Part shown: positions 18,944-24,836 of the stretch, piece after piece
Position numbering within the stretch: the stretch's first letter is position 1
Layout: each line of letters begins with the position of its first letter
DNA from: Prochlorococcus marinus str. GP2
GTDB taxonomy: Bacteria; Cyanobacteriota; Cyanobacteriia; PCC-6307; Cyanobiaceae
DNA length: 64,000 bases
Direction: 5' to 3'
Assembly (NCBI RefSeq): GCF_000759885.1
Contig: NZ_JNAH01000008.1
Coordinates: 1 to 64,000 of the forward strand
Position numbers and translations under genes: made by a program
Notes under the pieces: model-generated
What the model saw: the letters and a program-made list of their open reading frames with translations, nothing else
What the model was told of the DNA's origin: nothing
Database searches by the model: none

Positions 18944-19322
18944 AAAAGAAACGGAAACAAGAGTTGCTCATGCAGCTGAACTTGTATTGGAAGGTAAAGC
19001 TTATAGTGCTGTTACTTCCCTTGTTGCCGAAAAATATTCAATATCCAGACGTAGAGCAAGGCAAATCGCTTCCCATGCCTACCTTTTAATAAAAGATGAT
19101 GTTGAAGAAGGCGACCTTAATCGCCCTGAAATGACTGCAAAACTAATCTGTGTGTTAGAAACAGCCATGTTTGAAGCTATGAAGAAGGGTCAATTTAGTG
19201 CTGTTGCAGCCAATGCAAAAGTGCTTATGCGGTTGATTGGATTAGACCATCAGCAAGTTAATCACAATGTTGGTTTTAAGCATGGAAGATCAACAACTTA
19301 CTTCAATGGGTCAAATGGATAA
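18927..19322 (+). CDS. Putative small terminase subunit (TerS-like) DNA-binding protein
   Basis: The protein has 131 residues. An N-terminal helix-turn-helix-like segment (LVAEKYSISRRRARQIASHAYLLI, about residues 34-58) is followed by a helical section with the spacing typical of phage small terminases (TAKLICVLETAMFEAMKKGQFSAVAANAKVLMRLIGLD, about 75-112). TerS recognises pac or cos DNA, and several phage satellites carry their own to redirect a helper phage's packaging. Family membership is inferred from pattern, and a generic HTH regulator is the alternative. It overlaps its neighbours on both sides. Confidence 0.5.
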   Translation: MKRASKKETETRVAHAAELVLEGKAYSAVTSLVAEKYSISRRRARQIASHAYLLIKDDVEEGDLNRPEMTAKLICVLETAMFEAMKKGQFSAVAANAKVLMRLIGLDHQQVNHNVGFKHGRSTTYFNGSNG

Positions 19323-19440
19323 GAATAAAAAATCAATTTTAGATTTTATTCCTAAAGAAGATATTTTAGATTTTATTGATTCAGATAAAACGATTCTGGA
19401 GGAGATTCCAAAAGAAACAATATTAGAAGAATTGGATTAA
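19282..19440 (+). CDS. Small acidic hypothetical protein
   Basis: About 52 residues from the ATG at 19282, overlapping the TerS-like gene; in-frame ATGs at 19267, 19306 and 19315 are also possible. It is very acidic and has an internal repeat: SILDFIPKEDILDFID followed by TILEEIPKETILEELD. This looks like a short protein-protein docking tail or an inhibitor-like acidic peptide. Its stop overlaps the stop of the convergent zinc-ribbon gene by 4 bp. Function unknown. Confidence 0.45.
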   Translation: MEDQQLTSMGQMDKNKKSILDFIPKEDILDFIDSDKTILEEIPKETILEELD

Positions 19441-19832
19441 AAAGGTATTTCTAAACTTTGCTCTTTTTGTTCTTTTACCCATTTCTCCATAACTTCATTC
19501 ATTAAATCCGCTTTTTCTTTTTCAGTTCTTTTAATAACTTTCTCTCCTTCTTCGGGTTCAGATTTTCTTCTCCATATTCCATTTAGTGCATCTAAATTTC
19601 TTTGAGTATTTTTAAAAAATGCGGCATCACATTTACAGCAACCCCATGTTCGAGGTTCGGGGAAATCTGGTATGCAACCCTGAAAATGATATTTCGCTTC
19701 ATAATAATCTTCAGCACTTGGCATACCAAAAACTGATTTCTTAACTTCCTTCGCACCACAATGAGGACAGATAGTTGGTTTCCTATCTGTTATAAACCAA
19801 TCTTTCCTTTCTCTAATTGGATAACAGTTCAT
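19437..19832 (-). CDS. Zinc-ribbon protein of unknown function
   Basis: The protein has 131 residues. Two cysteine pairs form a clear zinc ribbon: CPHC near residues 22-25 and CCKC near 65-68, separated by a tryptophan-containing linker. The C-terminal third is charged and helical (EEGEKVIKRTEKEKADLMNE). Zinc ribbons of this type occur in nucleic-acid-binding and phage proteins, but no specific family is recognised. It is on the opposite strand to the cargo operon and follows the 64-residue gene at 20049 by 22 bp, so those two are probably one transcript. Confidence 0.6.
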   Translation of the reverse strand: MNCYPIRERKDWFITDRKPTICPHCGAKEVKKSVFGMPSAEDYYEAKYHFQGCIPDFPEPRTWGCCKCDAAFFKNTQRNLDALNGIWRRKSEPEEGEKVIKRTEKEKADLMNEVMEKWVKEQKEQSLEIPF

Positions 19833-19854
19833 TTAATCTTTGTAGCATGTATTG

Positions 19855-20049
19855 CTAAAAAGAATCAACGTGGTTGAGCAAATAATTCCAATCAACAACT
19901 CCTCCCATTTTTTTCGTTTGATTATCTTGCCTTCTTAACTCTTGCCTTATTTGTTGTCTTTCTTTTGAATAATTTTTATCTTTACTTTCCTCTGGGTGGG
20001 AAAGGTAATCCATGATATTTCTCTTGGTGTAAACATCTAAAGAATCCAT
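19855..20049 (-). CDS. Small hypothetical element protein
   Basis: The protein has 64 residues, is highly charged and mostly polar (HPEESKDKNYSKERQQIRQELRRQDNQ), with no recognised domain. A perfect TATAAT ends 6 bp before the ATG, so its mRNA may be nearly leaderless, and the promoter's upstream part overlaps a candidate integrase arm-site pair. It heads a two-gene minus-strand unit with the zinc-ribbon gene. A regulatory role is possible, but only the context suggests it. Confidence 0.5.
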   Translation of the reverse strand: MDSLDVYTKRNIMDYLSHPEESKDKNYSKERQQIRQELRRQDNQTKKMGGVVDWNYLLNHVDSF

Positions 20050-20055
20050 ACTTCT

Positions 20056-20061
20056 ATTATA
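20056..20061 (-). promoter_or_regulatory. Candidate -10 box (TATAAT) of the 64-residue gene
   Basis: A consensus TATAAT reads on the minus strand six bases upstream of the ATG at 20049. Expected transcription start falls at or beside the start codon. No good -35 is seen at 17 bp; that area contains the AGAGCA repeats. Confidence 0.45.
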
Positions 20062-20079
20062 GCTGAACTACTTTTTTTG

Positions 20080-20099
20080 TTTGCTCTCAATTCTGCTCT
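20080..20099 (-). promoter_or_regulatory. Candidate integrase arm-binding site pair, internal and inverted
   Basis: On the minus strand this reads AGAGCAGA, four bases, AGAGCAAA, with the same 12-bp spacing as the pairs near both element ends. It lies 56 bp from the internal att-like core. Confidence 0.5.
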
Positions 20100-20154
20100 T
20101 AATCATAAAATTAGAAATTTAAAAGTAAATCTATAACTAAAATTTTAGATTCAA

Positions 20155-20175
20155 TGACCCCTGCATATCGTGCAG
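20155..20175 (-). repeat. Internal att-like core
   Basis: Compared with the end cores (TGACCCCCTGCATGCC, then ATGCAG), this 21-base stretch lacks one C and has three changes, all in what would be the anticodon loop; the flanking stem bases are kept. It looks like an att core from a related or diverged tRNA target. Confidence 0.45.
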
Positions 20176-20252
20176 ATACCCTTTCTAAAAAGTGCCAATT
20201 TACCCTATTTAGGGGTGGTAAATAGGATAAATAGCCAGTTTTAAAAAAGCCT

Positions 20253-21509
20253 TTATTTTTTATTTGGGTAGAAAATTCTGCATTTTCCTTTCCCTTCAAA
20301 ATTTCGATATTTTGAATAAATTAGCTTTTTATTTTCTAGTTGGTTAAGCGTTGATAATGCTTTAGTGTTGTCTCCTTCAAATTCTGATTTGAGATTTTCA
20401 ACTAAATCTTGAGAAGTAGTAAACATGCCTTTATTCTTCTCATCACGCTGTTCAAGAAAAGTTAAAACCAACTCTTGCCTATCGTTTAGTTTTTCTCTTA
20501 CTTTTTCCAATCTTAGGTTTTCAGCAATTTCTGATTTGCTCCCAAGATTTACCCAAACAGCCCGATCAACTTGCTCAATAACCATATCAACAGGCGTTGA
20601 ATTTCTACCAGCTGAAGAAATCGTAACTCTATTATCATGTTTATCTTCAGGAATTAACCAATCTAATTCAAGTATTTGAGAAGCTTCCGCTGGCAAAGCT
20701 TTAGTTCCTCTACTTGCCTTAACTGCTCTTTCTCCAGAATTACCTCCGCTTGCATGATGCAACAAGATTGGTGTTGCTTTTGTTGCAGCAAGTGCTTCAG
20801 TCAACATGCGAATAGGCTCAACAGATGCAGCGTGGTTTTCATCTAAACCCAAGCCAGAAATAAGACTTGCAAAAGCATCAAATACAAAAATGGAATTAGG
20901 ATCATTTTTTGCTAATCCATAAAGTAATTCAATACTTTCTTCAGTTAAGTGAAGTGGCTTGCCCTTATGCCATAACCTTTTTAATGGTTCTTTCAAAATA
21001 ACTTTTCCTGATGCTGTTCTTTCAGCAAGTCCAGCTGGAATTAATATCTTGACCCAATCATTTAAAGGTTGATCCGATCCCACTATATAAATACTTCTTT
21101 TTTCTCCTTTGATTTCTTTGCCTAAATATTCAGTTGATCCTGAACTAAGTTGACCAAGAAATGCTCCAACCAAACTAGACTTTCCAACTTTAGGCATGGA
21201 AACAATAAGAGTTAAATTGGCTTCAGTAATTAATTGATCCCAAAGCCAACTCTCTTCAGAAACATCTAATTCAACATTAGGTTTCTCTCCTTCATCTATA
21301 CCTTCAATATCTCTTCTAGCTTTAGCCAGAATTAGAAATACATCTTTGCTAGATAAAGGTATGCTTTCCATCTTTGCCTGATTTCTTAAAATCCCTGCTC
21401 TTTTAATAACTGGTTCATTTGTTGTTATTAAATAAACAGCCATTTCAACCAACCGATCAAAAGCTTTTGAATCATCTTCAATAGATTCAATAACATTATC
21501 TTTTAACAC
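20253..21509 (-). CDS. RecA-fold ATPase, RepA/DnaB-type replicative helicase candidate
   Basis: The protein has 418 residues. Walker A is SMPKVGKSS (about 104-112), Walker B is SIFVFDAFASLISGLG near 205-220, followed by the sensor-like ILLHHASGG. This arrangement fits RepA-like AAA_25 helicases that partner with primases in plasmids and integrative elements. The C-terminal region resembles a winged-helix segment (TTSQDLVENLKSEFEGDNTKALSTLNQLENKKLIYSK, quoted in part as its Leu-rich pattern). Its start overlaps the primase-like gene by 14 bp. It probably unwinds the excised circular element during replication; this is inferred. Confidence 0.72.
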   Translation of the reverse strand: MLKDNVIESIEDDSKAFDRLVEMAVYLITTNEPVIKRAGILRNQAKMESIPLSSKDVFLILAKARRDIEGIDEGEKPNVELDVSEESWLWDQLITEANLTLIVSMPKVGKSSLVGAFLGQLSSGSTEYLGKEIKGEKRSIYIVGSDQPLNDWVKILIPAGLAERTASGKVILKEPLKRLWHKGKPLHLTEESIELLYGLAKNDPNSIFVFDAFASLISGLGLDENHAASVEPIRMLTEALAATKATPILLHHASGGNSGERAVKASRGTKALPAEASQILELDWLIPEDKHDNRVTISSAGRNSTPVDMVIEQVDRAVWVNLGSKSEIAENLRLEKVREKLNDRQELVLTFLEQRDEKNKGMFTTSQDLVENLKSEFEGDNTKALSTLNQLENKKLIYSKYRNFEGKGKCRIFYPNKK

Positions 21510-22464
21510 GAATTGACCTCCTTAATTTTGTGGTTCTTCTGGGTTTGTGTTTTTGGGGTTGGTCGAGTTTGAAAGTATTGCAAGTTGGACTTTGCCCGAC
21601 TAAGGCATAGCCATTACTGGTAACATCTCCAATTTTTAAAAAGCCATGTTTTTTCTCTGCATTGAAGGTTGATCCATTCATGCAAAAAATTAGACCATTA
21701 TCAGATTCAGAACACCAAAGTCTTTCATCTCTTCCGCAAATAATGCAGGGATTCATTTTTTTACTTTTAGTGCTAAATTTCCTTTTTCTTGAAAATGGTT
21801 CAAAACTTCCAATTTCTAAAATTAAATCCCAAACAATTTTTGGAGGTGGTTGAAGATTAGAAACAGTAAGTCCAGCTGGAGAATAATATTGCCCTTTTCC
21901 TAGCTCATGCTCTCCACTAAAAATAATGTAAGCTTTGTTGCTCAAGAAAATATCAAGTCCAGAATCTAAATAATTGATAGTTCTTTTAATTGATCTATTA
22001 GGCAATTCTGAAAGTAATTCATCACTCACTAGAAACACTTGCTTAAATCGCTGAACATTATCTGTTCTTCTGATATGCCAAGTTGGATAAGTGAAATCAA
22101 TTCCCCTTTCAGCTGCAAAATCAAATGAACTTTCCTTGTCATAATCAAGGCAAAGTAAATTAGGACTTCTTACAGCTAGTGCAGCTGGAGCAAAACCTAA
22201 AGCTTCTAATAATGAAAGATGCGGTTCATCTCCCCATTCTTTAACTTTTGGTTTTTTACTTCCTTTCCATATTGGAAGGAATCCACAAAAGGATTGAATC
22301 TGCTCTAATTTCTGCACTTGAACCAATAACTCTTCATCACTAGAGCTAGTAATTGGAACAGGATTCAGGTTCAATAGCATCTGCAATATATGCAGGTGTT
22401 GTTGTTCTGGAGGTACAATGTTGTTGGTTACAGCATTAATGACCTCTATCTTTTTAGGGGTCAT
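21496..22464 (-). CDS. Primase-polymerase-like replication protein
   Basis: The protein has 322 residues. The N-terminal part (about 50-230) resembles the bifunctional primase-polymerase domain: FLPIWKGSKKPKVKEW, then NLLCLDYDKES with a probable catalytic acidic pair. The C-terminal part has a cysteine cluster (CIICGRDERLWC, later FCMNGSTF) that could bind zinc as in many primases. It overlaps the excisionase-like gene upstream by 4 bp and the helicase-like gene downstream by 14 bp, forming a replication module. The PriPol call rests on a few motifs; a zinc-finger primase of another type is possible. Confidence 0.6.
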   Translation of the reverse strand: MTPKKIEVINAVTNNIVPPEQQHLHILQMLLNLNPVPITSSSDEELLVQVQKLEQIQSFCGFLPIWKGSKKPKVKEWGDEPHLSLLEALGFAPAALAVRSPNLLCLDYDKESSFDFAAERGIDFTYPTWHIRRTDNVQRFKQVFLVSDELLSELPNRSIKRTINYLDSGLDIFLSNKAYIIFSGEHELGKGQYYSPAGLTVSNLQPPPKIVWDLILEIGSFEPFSRKRKFSTKSKKMNPCIICGRDERLWCSESDNGLIFCMNGSTFNAEKKHGFLKIGDVTSNGYALVGQSPTCNTFKLDQPQKHKPRRTTKLRRSIRVKR

Positions 22465-22733
22465 TTTTGTTGATCCTGAATAATTTTTTTTGCTATTTGA
22501 AAGTCCTTATATTTTGAAAATCCTCTTCTTCTTTTAGCTAAAGCTTCTTCGCATTTTTCAATATCCCATCTAATAGGGCTGTTATCAAATGCACCAGAAA
22601 ACCACTCTTTATCTTGAACTAGAAAACCGCCTTCCAGATCCCGATAACGTCTTAGGGTTTTAGTTGATACCCCTAAGTACCTCGAAGCATCAGCTGTTTT
22701 TAACAGCTTTTGCCTTGCATATTCAGTTGTCAT
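22461..22733 (-). CDS. Excisionase-like helix-turn-helix protein
   Basis: The protein has 90 residues. An N-terminal winged-helix/MerR-like HTH reads LLKTADASRYLGVSTKTLRRYRD (about 9-31), matching AlpA/Xis-type recombination directionality factors and excisionases. The C-terminal part is basic and helical. Encoded in the integrase-replication operon, overlapping the primase-like gene by 4 bp, it could direct excision or repress element genes. Whether it acts as excisionase or as transcription regulator cannot be told from sequence. Confidence 0.68.
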   Translation of the reverse strand: MTTEYARQKLLKTADASRYLGVSTKTLRRYRDLEGGFLVQDKEWFSGAFDNSPIRWDIEKCEEALAKRRRGFSKYKDFQIAKKIIQDQQK

Positions 22734-22739
22734 TGAATA

Positions 22740-22931
22740 CTACAGAGTTATTCCTTTCCTCTTTAAAACCTCTTTCAAGTGACGTGGAAATTTAGGATAA
22801 ACAGTCCTATAAATATCCAAAACAAACTCATCTCCAGCAGATTTTGCTTGATGAATCTTCCTAAGAAAATCATCAACGTCAATTTTTTTTCTACCAGATT
22901 TTTGTTTTAAGTTTAATTTGGGTCGCTTCAT
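22740..22931 (-). CDS. Small basic hypothetical protein
   Basis: The protein has 63 residues and is strongly basic at the N-terminus (KRPKLNLKQKSGRKK), with a predicted helical remainder (DVDDFLRKIHQAKSAGDEFVLD). It lies 6 bp upstream of the excisionase-like gene and is co-directional, so it is probably the first gene of the replication module. Basic composition suggests nucleic-acid contact. No family is recognised. Confidence 0.5.
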   Translation of the reverse strand: MKRPKLNLKQKSGRKKIDVDDFLRKIHQAKSAGDEFVLDIYRTVYPKFPRHLKEVLKRKGITL

Positions 22932-23070
22932 CTTCAGAGACTTAAGAAGTCAGGGTTTATATATGAGCTATTACTGAGGATCAGGGAAGCCGTAAATCTT
23001 CCTTTTGTTTACCTCTCTCCAAGAAATTAGATAATTTCAAGGCATCAATTATTGTCAGTATAGTGATTAA

Positions 23071-24360
23071 TCAAGTGCGTGCAAGTGCGTATTTTTCCGC
23101 ATTATTTTTATTAGCTTCTTCAATACGTTTTTTATTTTCTGCATCATTCGACCACTTGCCGTAATAGGTCAAATGAGTTTTTGGATCGTGACCCATATAA
23201 TCGCAAATTGTTCTTAGTGGTAATGCAGGGGTCGTTTCCATTGATGCTCTCCAAGCAAAAGAATGACGAAAACTATAGGGAACATAATTTGGATTTTTAG
23301 TTTTTAATTCTTTCCAAAACCAAAATCTATTTAACATTTTTCCAAATCTTTCTCCTATTAATTTGTAGCCTTTTTCATCATCTGATTTTGCAATAGCTCT
23401 AAGAATTGGATCAGGATATTTTATTTTTCCAGACTCTAAATCAGAAATAATTTTTTCTCCTTCTTTTGCAAGATTAGGTAAATTTAGAGGTTCCACAGTT
23501 CTTACATGTGGTTCTTCAAGCATGGTTTTTACGTTTTGTTTTAGGGTTGTAATTTCAACTTTTTTATTTTTAATTTTCATATTTGCTATCTCTGAAATCC
23601 TTATTCCATATACCGCTGAGAGTACCACTATTGCCCTTAGACCAAGCTTATTTTCTCTCTTTAATGCTTCTAATAACATCTCAAGATCAGGGGTAGAAAT
23701 GGGTTCTCTGACCTTTGATTTTTTACCTTTTGGAACTGCACCAATATATTTTGCATATTGTTTTGAAGTTAAAGGCAACCATTCAACACCTAAATATTTT
23801 TTCTCTAAAACAGCCCAATTTAAAAATGCTCTTAAATCTCCCATATTTCTTTTTCTACCAACTCCGCCTTTTGGCATAGTTCTATCAAAAAATAATTCTG
23901 CATAATTTTTAAATAATTGTTCTCCATTTCTTGGCTTTGGTTTTGCATTAACAGCTTGCAAAGTTCTATACATTCTTGTCATCAAATCACGCTTTGTTGT
24001 ATCTCTTCTATTACCTCTTTCGTCATAAATAAATTCATCAGTTAATGCTTCCCAATTAATTTCTTTTTTAATTCCTTTTGATATTTTTCCTCCATTAATT
24101 AGTTCATAAGCTTTGGCTAAATCAACATTTCTTTCTTTCATTAAATCAGCAAGTTCATCAATAATATCTGTCATTTTTTTGCTGTTATCTGAAGCCCAAT
24201 TAAGGTCAAGCAAAATAGAATTTCTTGAACCATCTGGGTATCTATAAACAACCTTAGTTATCAACTTATTATTCTTTTCCCAACCAGATATTGACCAACC
24301 AAAGCCATGATTGGATTTTATTAATTGCCTTGTCATAGCAACCCATTTTGGAGATTTCAT
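23071..24360 (-). CDS. Tyrosine recombinase (element integrase)
   Basis: The protein has 429 residues. An N-terminal SAM-like/arm-binding region and a core-binding domain precede the catalytic domain. The catalytic domain shows Arg I in YGIRISEIAN (about residue 255), the box II segment PYSFRHSFAWR near 365, the GH motif DYMGHDPKTHL near 390 and the nucleophile in TYYGKWSN. Box II has Tyr where many relatives have the first His (YxxR instead of HxxR). It lies about 137 bp from the tRNA-Ala 3' end, the usual place for an integrase that uses the tRNA as attB. A 139-bp gap separates it from the replication operon. Confidence 0.93.
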   Translation of the reverse strand: MKSPKWVAMTRQLIKSNHGFGWSISGWEKNNKLITKVVYRYPDGSRNSILLDLNWASDNSKKMTDIIDELADLMKERNVDLAKAYELINGGKISKGIKKEINWEALTDEFIYDERGNRRDTTKRDLMTRMYRTLQAVNAKPKPRNGEQLFKNYAELFFDRTMPKGGVGRKRNMGDLRAFLNWAVLEKKYLGVEWLPLTSKQYAKYIGAVPKGKKSKVREPISTPDLEMLLEALKRENKLGLRAIVVLSAVYGIRISEIANMKIKNKKVEITTLKQNVKTMLEEPHVRTVEPLNLPNLAKEGEKIISDLESGKIKYPDPILRAIAKSDDEKGYKLIGERFGKMLNRFWFWKELKTKNPNYVPYSFRHSFAWRASMETTPALPLRTICDYMGHDPKTHLTYYGKWSNDAENKKRIEEANKNNAEKYALART

Positions 24361-24385
24361 TTCTGCAACAAAAAAAATACTTCTA

Positions 24386-24405
24386 AGAGCATTTTAGAGA
24401 GCAGA
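24386..24405 (+). promoter_or_regulatory. Candidate integrase arm-binding site pair, right end
   Basis: AGAGCATT (24386-24393) and AGAGCAGA (24398-24405) keep the 12-bp spacing of the left pair and the same orientation. They sit between the integrase start and the tRNA att core. Confidence 0.5.
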
Positions 24406-24418
24406 ATCGCATAAACAA

Positions 24419-24428
24419 GCTTGGACAA
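24419..24428 (-). repeat. 10-bp inverted terminal repeat, right copy
   Basis: GCTTGGACAA is the exact reverse complement of 17841-17850, next to the arm-site pair as on the left side. Confidence 0.5.
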
Positions 24429-24496
24429 GTAGTGACAAAAGTTATGTTATTACTAAACGCTGTCTGAAAACTATTGGTATGACTGAAAAAATTAAG

Positions 24497-24569
24497 TGGA
24501 GCCATGCGGATTTGAACCGCAGACCCCCTGCATGCCATGCAGGTGCTCTACCAGCTGAGCTATGGCCCC
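24497..24569 (-). tRNA. tRNA-Ala(GGC)
   Basis: The minus strand folds as a complete 73-base cloverleaf. The acceptor stem is GGGGCCA pairing with TGGCTCC (one G-T pair), the D-arm contains AGCTGGTAGA, and the anticodon arm is CCTGC, loop ATGGCAT, GCAGG, giving anticodon GGC. The T-arm is TGCGG, TTCAAAT, CCGCA, and the discriminator is A; CCA is not encoded. Its 3' half (24497-24542) is the attachment site used by the element. The gene stays intact because the element restores the 3' half. Confidence 0.95.
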
Positions 24570-24836
24570 CTAATCTTGAAACGCAACTCATATCAATCAA
24601 TCTTAAGATTTTTTTAGTAACGTCCTTAATTCTTATATTACTTTATTGCGTTTAATTATTGGAATCTACTCTTTAAAATTGTCCTAGAGATTAACAAGTT
24701 GTAGTACCATTTCTAAATCTTTCCTTGATCCATTTCGCAGCTTCTTTAAAATTGTTTTTGGGAATGGATAGATGATAGAAAAAGAAAAAAAACAAATTAG
24801 GTTTAAAACAAGAGGATTAAAGATATAAACCAATCT

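Larger units (their letters stand above)
17712..24542. mobile_element. tRNA-Ala-integrated element, tycheposon-like, possibly composite
   Basis: The element is bounded by a 46-bp direct repeat of the tRNA-Ala(GGC) 3' half (17712-17757 and 24497-24542). A tyrosine recombinase lies next to the intact tRNA, followed by a small HTH protein, primase-like and helicase-like replication genes, and a distal cargo of small genes that includes a small-terminase-like protein. Tycheposons of Prochlorococcus are defined by tRNA integration and a tyrosine recombinase, and some are viral satellites. A third att-like core at about 20155 splits it into a cargo half and a replication/integration half. No capsid, portal or large terminase was recognised. 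Confidence 0.85.

Noticed and set aside
20201-20226. Hairpin CCTATTT / AAATAGG just after the helicase-like gene, as a terminator
   Set aside because: Stem is AT-rich and no T-run follows on the minus strand, so it does not qualify as an intrinsic terminator.
20111-20299. A 62-residue minus-strand frame across the internal att-like core
   Set aside because: It overlaps the end of the helicase-like gene in another frame, spans a likely recombination core and has no family match; better explained as chance.
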